The position numbers were made by a program, and so were the translations under genes. From positions 372,001-436,000 of the forward strand of contig NZ_JACHEB010000005.1 in the NCBI RefSeq assembly GCF_014201335.1: DNA of 64,000 bases, in the 5' to 3' direction. Under the pieces are notes generated by a model, which saw only the letters and a program-made list of their open reading frames with translations, made no database searches and was not told the DNA's origin. This stretch comes from Tunturiibacter gelidiferens. GTDB lineage: Bacteria; Acidobacteriota; Terriglobia; Terriglobales; Acidobacteriaceae. Of this stretch, positions 26,367 through 36,500 are shown piece after piece (within the stretch, counting starts at the first letter, position 1; every line of letters starts with the position of its first letter).

Positions 26367-28493
26367 TCACTTCACTGTTCGCGCTTTGCTGTCGCTTCGC
26401 ATCCCTTCGCTCGAGCCGAATACCTCGATCAGGCGCGACTCAGAGGGTGCTAGAACGACTGCAATGTTGCTTCCTGACATTGGTGTGGAGACACCGGAGG
26501 CGACATCGCGCACAACGGAGCCCTTGAATTTGGAATCGATGCGATCGAGATTCACCTGGATGGTGTGTTTCTCCTTGTCGTCGTAATTGAAGACGGCAAT
26601 GTAGTATCCGTGAGCAGATTGTCGCGCGAACATCTTTGCGGCAACATCCCCTGTGTCGCCTTCCACGGGGCGAAAGACCTTCCCCTCATCGGCCACCTTC
26701 ATTAGGGCGTGATTGTTGTATACCTGCAGCGCCATTGCTTGCCCGTCGGGATCGTCCGCCAGCCGCGTACTATCCAGAATCATGCCCCCGCTGATGATCG
26801 TCGATAGAAGGCGGCTTTGAGCTTCCACGAGATTGCGTGCGCCCTCATCGGCCTTGGTCCCTAATGGGATGTGGTCAGGATCGATGAGGTACAGGCTTTC
26901 GTCCGTCCACCAGGCGTACGTCAACGCATTCAACATATATTCCGTGGATTGATCTTTACCGCTAATGTGACCTTTGGTATCGCATGAGAGTCGCCTTGCG
27001 TGGCCATAGCCGGAAGGGAACAGTGGGGCAATGGAGAGACTCAAGAACATGCGCCCGGCATTCGCCTTCACGACGTCCTGCATGCCCAGGTTATAAGCCT
27101 CGGTTCCGGTTTGAATCGCAGGATCAGCGTGTACGCCTTCCAATGCGCCGTGGCTGAGAAAGTCGAGTTTGAGATATTTGAAGCCCATCTTCGCAAGCAT
27201 GTCGATATAGAACTGTGTCCGCAGACGCGTGCCCGGCGCGGTTGGATCAATAGGCTTGCCGCCGTCGACCGTCGGCAAAAATGCGCCATCAGGCCCTTTA
27301 AGCAGAATGTCGCGATACCGATACTTCCCATCCGTACCCTCCACGAATGCGTCGAGATCGCCGCCCCAGGCAGCAAATGGCGTCCAATAGATACCGGGTT
27401 CGAAAACTGTGCCGTCGCTCGATTTCATCGACTTCACGGTGGCCATCGCGTCTTCAAGCGCTACTCCGTCGAGACTGGACCAAAACGCATCGAAGTTGAT
27501 GTAGACCGCCTTCCGCGAGAATCCTTCAGGGCTCAGCTTGTCGTGTACGAACTGTGCGGAGCCAATGTAGCGTTGGCGATTGATCTTGTCTGCGTATGCC
27601 GCCCAACTATTCCACCCCAGCGGACGCGGACCGGCCCAGCCGAGCGGCGGATGCATTTCGGCGTTCCGTTTGCCATAAGCTTCCATACCATTGCGCCAAT
27701 CACTAAACTCTCCCACCATCACGCGGGGAGACAGCACCTTCTTGCCGCTCACGACGCCATGAGCAACAAAGTCGTGCGTATCGCTCCGTTCGCCAAGCTG
27801 CCCCTGCAAACCGCCAAAGACCTCGAGGTCTTTCAACGACCCATTCTGCGCCTGCACAGTCAACGAGGTCTTCCAGACATCGTGGGTCAACGATCCAAAC
27901 ACAAAGCCGCGGCGGCTTGCGTTGTCGTAGATCGTCGTCACCTCGTTGCTTGTGATACGTTGGTCGGGTTGCTGTAGTGCTACAGCATTGAACCGAAACC
28001 ACATGTCATTGTCATACGGTACGTGAAGCACACGCAGTGCGTCCTCATGCACGATTTGGAATGCTCCTTCCCCATGTACCCGCACAGCGACGAAGCGATT
28101 GGTCGCAACAGGGGTGGTCGAGGAATCCAGTTCAGCTTGGATCTCTACCCACGGCTTTCCGGCTGGGATATAGACACGCTGAATCAGTGTAGGCAGCCCG
28201 AGCTTAGTATGTTCGATCGTGATCTCGTGCGAGCCGCTGATGACTCTATGACCCGTATAGGTGTCAGTGGTAAGCAAACGTCCGTCTGTAAGAGTTACAT
28301 TTGACGTGAGCCCCTGTAACTCGCTCCCGTCCCGCCATCTCAGAGTGATCTCTCCCGTCCTGGAATCGACCTTCACCGCGACAGTTTCCGCGTAGGGCAC
28401 GTTAGAGCTCTGCGCGCGAATGCAATTGGTCGCCCCACACACGAGAGCAAGAGAGAAGACTAATGATGCCGCGGAAGTTCGATTCAGAATCAT
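26367..28493 (-). CDS. Clan GH-D glycoside hydrolase (alpha-galactosidase-like)
   Basis: A 708-residue exported enzyme with a signal peptide (LVFSLALVCGATNCIRAQ). The N-terminal 270 residues are beta-sandwich-like. The barrel starts with PRPLGWNSWAAYADKI (GWNSW motif), then KAVYINFDAFWSS, the nucleophile Asp444 in FKYLKLDFLSHGA, and the acid/base candidate Asp505 in RRLSCDTKG. A C-terminal beta-domain (GYYIAVFNYDDKEK) follows. This layout is that of GH27/GH36-like alpha-galactosidases, although the exact family and anomer are unsure; alpha-N-acetylgalactosaminidase or isomalto-type activity is possible. It heads a three-gene operon. Its promoter (TTGACA-16-TATATT) carries the same operator as the first receptor gene. 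The LacI gene lies divergent, 270 bp away. Confidence 0.8.
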   Translation of the reverse strand: MILNRTSAASLVFSLALVCGATNCIRAQSSNVPYAETVAVKVDSRTGEITLRWRDGSELQGLTSNVTLTDGRLLTTDTYTGHRVISGSHEITIEHTKLGLPTLIQRVYIPAGKPWVEIQAELDSSTTPVATNRFVAVRVHGEGAFQIVHEDALRVLHVPYDNDMWFRFNAVALQQPDQRITSNEVTTIYDNASRRGFVFGSLTHDVWKTSLTVQAQNGSLKDLEVFGGLQGQLGERSDTHDFVAHGVVSGKKVLSPRVMVGEFSDWRNGMEAYGKRNAEMHPPLGWAGPRPLGWNSWAAYADKINRQRYIGSAQFVHDKLSPEGFSRKAVYINFDAFWSSLDGVALEDAMATVKSMKSSDGTVFEPGIYWTPFAAWGGDLDAFVEGTDGKYRYRDILLKGPDGAFLPTVDGGKPIDPTAPGTRLRTQFYIDMLAKMGFKYLKLDFLSHGALEGVHADPAIQTGTEAYNLGMQDVVKANAGRMFLSLSIAPLFPSGYGHARRLSCDTKGHISGKDQSTEYMLNALTYAWWTDESLYLIDPDHIPLGTKADEGARNLVEAQSRLLSTIISGGMILDSTRLADDPDGQAMALQVYNNHALMKVADEGKVFRPVEGDTGDVAAKMFARQSAHGYYIAVFNYDDKEKHTIQVNLDRIDSKFKGSVVRDVASGVSTPMSGSNIAVVLAPSESRLIEVFGSSEGMRSDSKARTVK

Positions 28494-28582
28494 GGATGCT
28501 CTCTCAAAAAGAGGTCTGCGACCACCCGATTGCAGTCAAAGCATCAGGTCAGTCAACCTGACGACTGTTTTACACTCTAAAA

Positions 28583-28635
28583 TGTATCCGGTTACATGCA
28601 AACTCACAATATAGCGGCGCTTTGAAGTGTGTCAA
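28583..28635 (-). promoter_or_regulatory. Promoter and LacI-type operator of the GH-D operon
   Basis: On the minus strand: TTGACA (28635-28630), a 16-bp spacer, TATATT (28613-28608), 11 bp, then TGTAACCGGATACA (28596-28583). The operator differs from that of the receptor promoter at one base of 14, and its distance from the -10 box is identical. It lies between the divergent LacI gene and the GH-D operon, so autoregulation of LacI is also possible. Confidence 0.7.
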
Positions 28636-28762
28636 CTTCGCAAAGCGTTCCTAACGGATCGTTTCGTCCGGTTTGCTCTCGACAATCGGGTAGACTGAGC
28701 GGGAGATTCATCGTCTCGATTTGAAGTTCAGCAACAGAGTTTTTGTCGCGGAGACGGAATCC

Positions 28763-29821
28763 ATGCGCCAGAATGCCGAGAAATCAGGACCTAAAAAGCC
28801 TGCGACGATGCGAGATGTGGCGAGACACGCAGGAGTGTCAGTAGCCACGGTCTCGCGCGCTCTGGACGGCTCCTCGCTGGTGACAGAGGAGACCGCGCTC
28901 GTGGTGCGACGCGCAGTAGCGAAACTTAATTTCGTCCCAAACATCTCAGCGCGCACACTAAAGTATGGGCAGAGCCATGCTATCGGCGTTATCGTTCCGG
29001 ACCTGACAAACCCATTCTTTTCAGAATTTCTTCGAGAATTTGAGGCTCTCGCCTCAGCCAACGGGCAGGTTGTTCTGCTGGCGAACGCAGAGGCCAGTGT
29101 TGGTGGAGCGCTTACATCGGTCCGTCAGTTGCTAATGAGACTTGTCGACGGAGTCGTGGTTCTACCATCGCTCGACGAACTGGAGCCGTATCAATTGCTG
29201 ACGCTTCGCAAGGTTCCAACGGTGGCCATTGATAGCCGCAGAACTGGCCCTTGCTTCAGTGACGTGAGTCTGATGCATGAGGAGGGAATGAGGCAGGCGA
29301 TCGGTTATTTGAAGGACCTTGGGCACCGAAAAATCGCTTTCATTGGCGGTTCATCGGGGCTCATGATCTCGAAGTTGAGGTTGGATGCCTTTCAAGCCTC
29401 CCTCAAGATGCACGGAATTACAGTCCGCCATGAGTATGTCCGCTATGGAAACTATCGTGCGGACGGAGGAGACCGTGAGTTGCGCAACCTCATGCTCCTG
29501 GCGGACAGGCCAACTGCTGTCATTGGAGTCAATGATTTGACTGCGCTGGGAGCTCTTCGGGCGGCACGTACATTGAACATCTCTGTCCCAAATGAGATCT
29601 CTATAGTCGGGTTCGATGGCATCGAACTGGACGATCTGGTATCGCCGAGTCTGACAACCATGAGCGTTTCTCGCAAGCTTATCGCCCAAAGCTGTCACGG
29701 AGCTTTGGAGGAGATGCGGGTCGGGCGAAACGGTCTCGGCAGGCAGCTATACATTCCGGTTGAACTTATCGTTCGTCAATCGACAGGCCGTCCACTTCGT
29801 AAAATGACGAAGTCTCGCTAG
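28763..29821 (+). CDS. LacI family transcriptional regulator
   Basis: A 352-residue repressor. The helix-turn-helix is TMRDVARHAGVSVATVSRAL (residues about 15-35) with the hinge helix at SARTLKYGQS. The sensor domain is of periplasmic-binding type: AIGVIVPDLTNPFFSEFLRE, LVDGVVVLPSLDE, DLGHRKIAFIGGSS, AVIGVNDLTALGALRAARTL and EISIVGFDGIELDDLVSPSL. The ATG at 28763 has GGAG 9 bases upstream; a TTG at 28721 is an alternative. It is divergent from the GH-D operon and next to a CCGG-centred operator that recurs at the receptor promoter 14 kb away. It therefore most likely represses both and responds to a sugar freed by these enzymes. Confidence 0.93.
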   Translation: MRQNAEKSGPKKPATMRDVARHAGVSVATVSRALDGSSLVTEETALVVRRAVAKLNFVPNISARTLKYGQSHAIGVIVPDLTNPFFSEFLREFEALASANGQVVLLANAEASVGGALTSVRQLLMRLVDGVVVLPSLDELEPYQLLTLRKVPTVAIDSRRTGPCFSDVSLMHEEGMRQAIGYLKDLGHRKIAFIGGSSGLMISKLRLDAFQASLKMHGITVRHEYVRYGNYRADGGDRELRNLMLLADRPTAVIGVNDLTALGALRAARTLNISVPNEISIVGFDGIELDDLVSPSLTTMSVSRKLIAQSCHGALEEMRVGRNGLGRQLYIPVELIVRQSTGRPLRKMTKSR

Positions 29822-29843
29822 CTGAGCTGCTCTCGATGCAAAC

Positions 29844-29875
29844 GAAAAAAGGCCCCTTCTATTTTCGAAGAGGCC
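29844..29875 (-). terminator. Intrinsic terminator of the GH27 gene (possibly bidirectional)
   Basis: GGCCCCTTC (29851-29859) pairs with GAAGAGGCC (29867-29875) with one mismatch, across a 7-base loop. On the minus strand the hairpin is followed by TTTTTT (29850-29845). It lies 19 bp after the GH27 stop and also just after the convergent LacI stop. Confidence 0.75.
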
Positions 29876-29893
29876 CGAAGCGTTGAGTAACGA

Positions 29894-32032
29894 CTAGAAG
29901 ACTAGTGGCGAAATGGTGATTGAGTCCAAATCAGGAGCGTAGTTCGAGGGGTTATCGAACACGATCTGATTCTTGCCGGCCGTAAGCTGGACCTGGATAA
30001 CAGTGCTCGTCGGCGTGCCAAAGCTGTATCCATTGAGGTCGAGCTCTTTGGCCGGCTGATCGTTTACGGTGACGGAGAACGACCGTGGCCCTTGCGTGAA
30101 GTAATCGATTTCAAGGTTGTAGGTACCAGCGGATGGCACCTCGACATCCGCGAATGTCACACTGTCTCCGGGCCCGCCCCCGATGTTGCCCGCCTTCGCC
30201 AGACCGGAGGCGTTGCCGTTGAACCCAGCGCTTGCAGAGCCGCTGAGCGCTGCCAGCTCCGCTTCGTAGGTTTGCGTCTCGGGATAGGGCGCGGTCCCAT
30301 TTCCACTGATCACGATACGGTCGAGATCGGGAGGATAGCTGATGGGGTTTCCGAACTCGATGCTGTTGTCGCCTTTTTTCAACTTCACGGGAATCGTCAG
30401 CTTGGAGGGAACGTTGCCGCTTCCACCGCTGGAGTTGAGAGTGATTGCGGGACCTCCATTGACATTGATGATGTAAGAGCGGGTACCGTTCGTAGCCGAG
30501 TCGACTTCCATGTTGTAGACGCCGTCGCGATCGACCTTCACATCGTCGAAGAAAACGTTGTTGTTCGGGCCGATGCCGATGAAACCAACCTTCTTGCCCT
30601 CCGAGCACAGAGGACAATCGGCGACCTGGGCTGATCCGGTGAGCGTGGCCTGGTACGCCTCATAGCTGGTGGACTTGGCCGGAGGGACCTTCACTACACC
30701 GCGCACCTTTAGCAGACGAACGCCATGACCGGGGACAACGGTTGAGTATTCAAGCAGCGACGGTCCGAGCTCTGTGTGGCTCCACAGGTCCCGCGTGGTA
30801 AGCGTAGCGGCGAAGCCGAGATCGCTCCACGGCAGGCTCACGCGCGTCGGAATGGAGTTCAGGTTGAAGAGAGCAACGTAATACTCGCCATTGCCCAGAT
30901 TCGACGCCCAGATCGGCGTAAAGCCTGCGCGAACCTGCTTCGCGGGATGGCCCGACTGGTCGACGGCGATCACCTCGTCGTTGCCGAGAATCTTCTTGCC
31001 TGTCGCTGACATCTTCGTTAGATCGCCGCCAATGGAGAGCGGAGCGTTGGCCATGGCCCAGAGGCTCATCGCCGTCTGCTGCTCCAGCGGGGTGATGCCA
31101 TCGGTCGCGTCGTTACCGATCTCAAGAGAATCCAGATCGTTCCATCCGAGCGTGGGTCCCGCGGTCGACTCCCAACTCGGAAGATCGAGGAAGCGAACTT
31201 GGATACGATTCCACTCCGTCAGAAAGGGGCAATCTCCCTCGCACTCTACGTCGCCTTCGATGCGCCGCGCGTTGCTGGTCGCCTGCCAGTCTGCGATGTA
31301 ATCCTGATCGAGCGCCCAGGATATTGTTAGCCAGATTGGACGTCCACTCTGCGCAATCGCCTTTGAAAATGCGGCTACGTCGGGGCGATTGTCGATGCTG
31401 GTGTCGTCGTTATAGGAGCCCGGCGTGACAGCTTCGAGTTTGATGAAGTCCGCACCCCACGAGGCGTAGAGATCGACAACGGAGTTGATGTACTCCTGCG
31501 CTCCGGGTTTGGTGTAGTCGATCTTGTCGCCTCCGCCGAAGGCGTTGGCGATGGTTGCCGGCTTCACAATGATGTCCTGTAGGTGATAGGGAGTTCCGAG
31601 GATAGGCTTATTGGCTGCGACCTGATCGGTGCCGACGCCAGGGTTCAGGTACATCCCGAACTTCTGCCCGTTGGCGTGAATATGCTGGATCATCGCGACG
31701 ACGTCGGGGAAGCGTGTGGTGTCGAACAGCGTACGGCCATAGGCATCGGAGGCGCCGGTCCAGCCGGCATCAACGTTGATGTAAATATATCCGTGCGGCT
31801 GCAGGCCAGAGTTCCGCAGAGCGTCGGACTGCGCGATGATGCTCTCCTGGGTGAGGAAGGTCTGGGTGGGACTGATTGTCTGCTGGCTGAAGGTGCTCCA
31901 GCCGAGATACGGTCGTTGGCCCACCCCATTCACCTGCGCGTGACTTCCGGTTACGCAGGCTATGAGCGTTGTGGCAAGTAAGAGGCGAGATTTCACGATA
32001 GTTTGCATCCAGGAAAGCGGTTTTCTCAGCAT
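29894..32032 (-). CDS. GH27-like glycosidase with two carbohydrate-binding domains; nucleophile Asp replaced by Glu
   Basis: A 712-residue exported protein with a signal peptide (LLLATTLIACVTGSHAQ). The barrel has RPYLGWSTFSQQ, GYIYINVDAGWTGASD, KFGMYLNPG, FIKLEAVTPGS, ISWALDQDY, and RRIEGDVECEG (Asp261, acid/base candidate), a GH27 pattern as in alpha-galactosidases and isomaltodextranase-like enzymes. At the position where the family has the nucleophilic Asp (K-x-D), this protein has Glu200. A beta-domain follows, then two CBM35/CBM6-like modules (about 475-590, YEAYQATLTGSAQ; and 590-712, YEAELAALSGSAS). I chose 32032 because GGAG is 6 bases upstream. It lies convergent with LacI and has its own terminator. 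Confidence 0.8.
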   Translation of the reverse strand: MLRKPLSWMQTIVKSRLLLATTLIACVTGSHAQVNGVGQRPYLGWSTFSQQTISPTQTFLTQESIIAQSDALRNSGLQPHGYIYINVDAGWTGASDAYGRTLFDTTRFPDVVAMIQHIHANGQKFGMYLNPGVGTDQVAANKPILGTPYHLQDIIVKPATIANAFGGGDKIDYTKPGAQEYINSVVDLYASWGADFIKLEAVTPGSYNDDTSIDNRPDVAAFSKAIAQSGRPIWLTISWALDQDYIADWQATSNARRIEGDVECEGDCPFLTEWNRIQVRFLDLPSWESTAGPTLGWNDLDSLEIGNDATDGITPLEQQTAMSLWAMANAPLSIGGDLTKMSATGKKILGNDEVIAVDQSGHPAKQVRAGFTPIWASNLGNGEYYVALFNLNSIPTRVSLPWSDLGFAATLTTRDLWSHTELGPSLLEYSTVVPGHGVRLLKVRGVVKVPPAKSTSYEAYQATLTGSAQVADCPLCSEGKKVGFIGIGPNNNVFFDDVKVDRDGVYNMEVDSATNGTRSYIINVNGGPAITLNSSGGSGNVPSKLTIPVKLKKGDNSIEFGNPISYPPDLDRIVISGNGTAPYPETQTYEAELAALSGSASAGFNGNASGLAKAGNIGGGPGDSVTFADVEVPSAGTYNLEIDYFTQGPRSFSVTVNDQPAKELDLNGYSFGTPTSTVIQVQLTAGKNQIVFDNPSNYAPDLDSITISPLVF

Positions 32033-32734
32033 TCGGGTCTCCCATTGCGAATATTTGCATGCGCCAGCCCTCACGTTTTAGTTTTCAATAGTGAGAGTTA
32101 ACTTGCGCCAATGAAAAATACTCCTATAGCGAAAGATTTGGCAAGTAACTTTTCGATAAAGATGGATTGTTGACGACAAGCCGACTTTCCGGCACTAATG
32201 TTCTTGACCCGATGACGTGGAAAACGGCGGCAAGAGAGCTAAGCAAGAGGCGCAGTGCCGGGCGCGATGGTCTTGCAGCGAACCCGATCAAAGCTCTCCA
32301 CTGAGACTCTGCTTTCTCTCGCTACGGCATCGCCTTGCCTAAGCCGATAGTGAGGTCGAGAAGCAGGTGTGCTCAGCTTTGCTCTGAAGCCTGTGGAAGT
32401 AAAGCGCTATATTTATGCGCCAGAGATGCCTCAGTTCTTACAGATCACTCCTCAGCATCGGATTTCCCAATAAGCGCAAACCTGGTTTGTGGCTTAAGTT
32501 GGAATTGAGAGGTTGCGTCGGTTCTTCGTGATGCATTGATTCGTTTAACCGCGGAGAAAAGCTTCGAGCTTTCGCCGCTATAGATGCGCTGTTCGCCGAC
32601 CACCAGGAAGGCCAGTAATTTAGAAAATAGGGTTCACGTTTCTCCACGGTTTGTTTCCCATGACGAAATGATCAAGTGTTCGTCCGTTTTTAGCGCGCTG
32701 GCTCCCGAGAGGCTTGGCTCGTGATGCTGATCTA
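32033..32734. other. 0.7-kb gap without a gene
   Basis: No reading frame here has a start, ribosome-binding site and recognisable motif together. The first 80 bases should hold the GH27 promoter, but I found neither the CCGG operator nor a clear -35/-10 pair. The remainder is anonymous sequence ending in the truncated SDR fragment. Confidence 0.5.
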
Positions 32735-33172
32735 TTACCGGGAGCCGTTGGCGAAACAGGATAATCCGCCGATAGCTAATGCACGCATTTGAGGGTCGTT
32801 CAATTGCTGTCCGATGGCAGTGCGCCCTCCATCCACGGCAAGTTTTGCGCCGTGAATGAAGCTGGAACGGTCTGCCGCCAGGAAGACAATTGCTTCAGCA
32901 ATTTCCTCGGCGGTTGCCGGACGACCCGCAGGCACCTGGGCCGGAGTTGTTCGAGCTCTCACCCATCGCATCCGTACCTCCGTGCGCGTGGGCCGGGGAC
33001 TCACCGCGTTCACGCGGACACCTTTTGATCCATATTCGGCAGCCCAGGTTTTCGTCAACAGATTGATGATGTTGATGAGAATAGCCAAGCGATCTCTTGC
33101 AAGCAGAGAGTTTGCCCCTCGGTATCGAGGCACTAGAGATTCGTTCGCAAGGAAACGCTGCGCCTCATCCAT
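32735..33172 (-). pseudogene. C-terminal fragment of an SDR family oxidoreductase
   Basis: The middle of this 145-codon frame reads NLLTKTWAAEYGSKGVRVNA then VSPRPTRTE and GRPATAEEIAEAIVFLAADR, SSFIHGAKLAVDGGRTAI. This is the last 40 percent of a classical short-chain dehydrogenase: the helix after the active site, the VNAVSPGPTRTE motif (Gly replaced by Arg) and the DGGRTAI tail. The NAD-binding Rossmann half with TGxxxGxG and the catalytic YxxxK are missing, and the first 33 residues are unrelated. The frame also runs about 24 residues past the usual end. It cannot be active. In fucose and galactose pathways SDRs oxidise the free sugar, which would fit the setting, but this is inference. 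Confidence 0.7.
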
Positions 33173-33539
33173 GAGTGTGTCTTCGGGATTCTCGCGTTAG
33201 AGAGCGAACCAATCGACCCCCGACTCTAGACCCTAAACCTCAATACGTATGATGACGTGTCAAAGCTGATAGACATTCCCAGGGAACACCGGTTCAACTG
33301 AAGCTGCCGTTCGCCCTCCGAAGTTGATGAAAACCCGACTTCGTGGGAACTAGGCGGCTGGCGATCAGTCAACACAAAACGCGTTTCTCATTACTGATCG
33401 AACCGTGATTAGAGCTTCGGGCTAGATCGAAAGATTGAACTTGGAACCGTCCATGAGGTGGTCGCGAAACAAGGTCGGCGGTTGTTATCGTGCTGGCAGC
33501 TCATTTCACCACATTCTTTGGATTCTAAGAGGAATCACC
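33173..33539. other. Leader region of the second receptor gene
   Basis: About 370 bp without a gene. It should contain the promoter of the second receptor gene. GAACACCGGTTC at 33284-33295 has an ACCGGT core and is loosely similar to the LacI operator, but it is not close enough to call. Nothing else stands out. Confidence 0.4.
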
Positions 33540-36500
33540 ATGCTCAAGCGGTTGGCGCCGTTGTCCCTTTTCCTCGCACTGATTACCATGGCGTCACAGG
33601 CTCAAAGCAACTACGCGACATTGCGGGGAGAGGTCACCGATCCGCAACATCTACCCGTGCCCGGAGCGAAAGTGCGCATCACTTCCGACCTCACTGGCGC
33701 GGCACGCGATGTGACGACCGACAACGCGGGCCTCTATGTGGAGGGAGGTCTGCAGCCAGGCGGATATCAGGTAGAGATCGACAAGAACGGGTTCGCCACA
33801 GCCAAGCAGTCGCTGCAGCTGGAAGTGGGACAAAAGGCCACGCTCGATATTCCTCTCTCTCTTGGGCCTGTGGCACTGGCGGTCAATGTCGGTGTCAACG
33901 GCGAGTTACTTCGTACTGCCGATGCCACCGTCGGTGCAGTTGTCGATCGCGACTCCGTGCAACAGTTACCCTTGAATGGAAGGCAGCTTATCGATCTCGT
34001 CGCCACCGTGCCCGGAGCCCACGTGAGCATGGGCGCTCAGCAAGGCAATGTGAATCCCTTGTATTGGCGTCCCGGACAGTTTTCTGCCGTGAGCATTGCG
34101 GGGGCTCGGCCCAATGCGAACTACTTTTTGCTGGATGGAGCGACCAATACCGATCCCACGTTTAACACACAGAACCTGAATCCGAATCCGGACACGGTGC
34201 AAGAGTTTCAGGTTCAAGTTGGAAGTTATTCAGCCGATATGGGCGGCGCGGGCGGTGGCCAGATCAACATCGCTACGCGCTCCGGAACGAACGCATTTCA
34301 CGGCACAGCGTATGAGTTTCTGCGCAATGGAGCGATGGATGCCTTCACCTTTGGCTCGATGGGCATGACCAAGCACCTGGTTCAGAACAACTTTGGAGGA
34401 GCCGTCGGCGGCCCGATCTATAAACACACGTTCTTCTTCGTGAACTATGAAGGTTTGCGCAGGTCCGCGGCAGATCCCATGACCGATACAGTCCCCACCG
34501 CAGAAGAGGCTTCGGGAGACTTCAGCGACAGTGGAGTGAACATCTATGATCCGAACTCGACGTATGCGAATTCTGCCTACAACCCTGCGCTTCCCATCAG
34601 TGCTTCAAACCCGCAGTCTCTGCGAAAGCAGTTTGAATACAACGGCAAACTGAATGTGATTCCGCCCGGCGAGCTAAATTCGGCATCGTTGATCATGCTG
34701 CGGCAATACGTGCCCCAGCCCAACCAGATGAGCGGCATGATGGGCATGACCATGAATGGGCAGCCCACAGTCGTGGGAGGTGGAAACGATTCCAACAATT
34801 ACCTCGACCTGCGCAACGAGCTCCACTACACCGACCAGGGCGCCGTGCGCGTCGACCACGACTTCAACAGGGGCAGCACAGTCTTTGTCCGGTACAGTGC
34901 TCAGGGTGAACATGGATTCATGCCTGAGAACCTTCCCGGTTTCGGCTATTCTCACGACAATCTCGCGCAGCAGGGAGTGCTCGGTCTCAGCACCGTCCTG
35001 TCGTCACGCATGATAAACACCTCTACGCTGGCCATCTCGCGGCTCAGCATGGATCACACAACCGAGAGCGCGAACAAAAACGATATCGTCGATCAGTTAG
35101 GAATTCAGGGCGTAGGATTCGGCGGCCCTGGGGCCTGGGGTGCTCCTTACTTCACGGTGCAGGGATACTCGCCCTTTGGCGACAGCTACTCGGCCACGCC
35201 GATGCATGCGTGGGACACGATCATCGAGGGGCGTGATTCGCTCACTTTCCAAACCGGTAAGCACACCCTCAAATTCGGCGGCGTTTACCAGTGGTACATC
35301 TGGCCGATGTGGGGCTTCTTTCAGAATCGCGGCTACTACCAGTTCACCAGCGGCTTCACCACCGAGACGTTGACCAATGACGGCACCGGCTCCGCGCTGG
35401 CGAGCTTCCTGCTGGGCATGCCCGTAGTCAGGCAGCGGCAGGCGGGCATTCCCCAAATGAATCTGCGTCAGTGGTACGCAGATGGCTTCGCGCAGGACAC
35501 CTGGAGAATCACCCCGTCGACGACCATCAATTATGGCGTTCGTTACGAGTACATGAGCGCGCTCTGGGACGTGACCTATACGAACAGTAACCTCGATCTC
35601 AGCACGGGCGTGCCGCAACCATTTATCGGCGGACAGAACGGATACCCGAGGGGACTGATGTACCCCAACGGAAAGAACTTTGCACCAAGGTTCGGCCTAG
35701 CGCAGACCTTCGGCTCCCTTGGATTGGTCTGGCATGCGGCCTACGGCGTCTTCTTCACTCCCGTCGATATGAACACCTGGTGCAATCAGCGTCACAACAT
35801 TCCATACGTCTTCCCGGAGACGGCACAGAGCGACAACTACACCCCAACCGCCGCAATCGCGAACTATAACTTCGGACAACCAGTGCTCGGCAAAACAGTC
35901 GTCAGTTTCACGGCAATGAGCCTCCATCCCTCTCCGCAATACATCCAGCAATGGAGCACCTCACTCGAGAAGACCCTCGGCCAGAAGACAACCATTGAGA
36001 TCGGCTACATTGGTTCAGGCGGATGGCATCTGCAACGCGCCCACCTGATCAACAATGCTCAGCCCGGTCCTGGTCTTATTCAGCCGCGGCGTCCCGTTAA
36101 ATCCATGAGCTTTGTCCCGGGAACCGTTTTGCCTTCGAACATTCAGGTGTTGAACCCGGCAAGCCCACTCGTCACGCCGGTCAGCACTATTAACCTCCTC
36201 GAGAACTCGGCGCAAAGCTGGTACGACGCTGGCTACGTCACATTAAGGCATAGATATGGACGCGGGCTATCGCTCGTCGCAAACTACACCTACGCGAAAA
36301 ATCTTTCGAATGCACCAGACTTCAGGTCACCTATGTATGAATCTGCAATTCCGCAGAACAACAACAATCTGGACGCTGAGAAGGGGGCGGCCTGCGATAT
36401 ACGTCATCGCTTTGCGCTGACCGGCGTCTACGACATCCCTACATGGAAGGAATCACGGTTTGCAGAAGTCGCGACAGAGGGCTGGCGTTTGTCCCTGATC

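Noticed and set aside
33284..33295. GAACACCGGTTC as a third LacI operator before the second receptor
   Set aside because: Only the CCGG core and a few bases agree with the two real sites, and no -10 box stands at the right distance.
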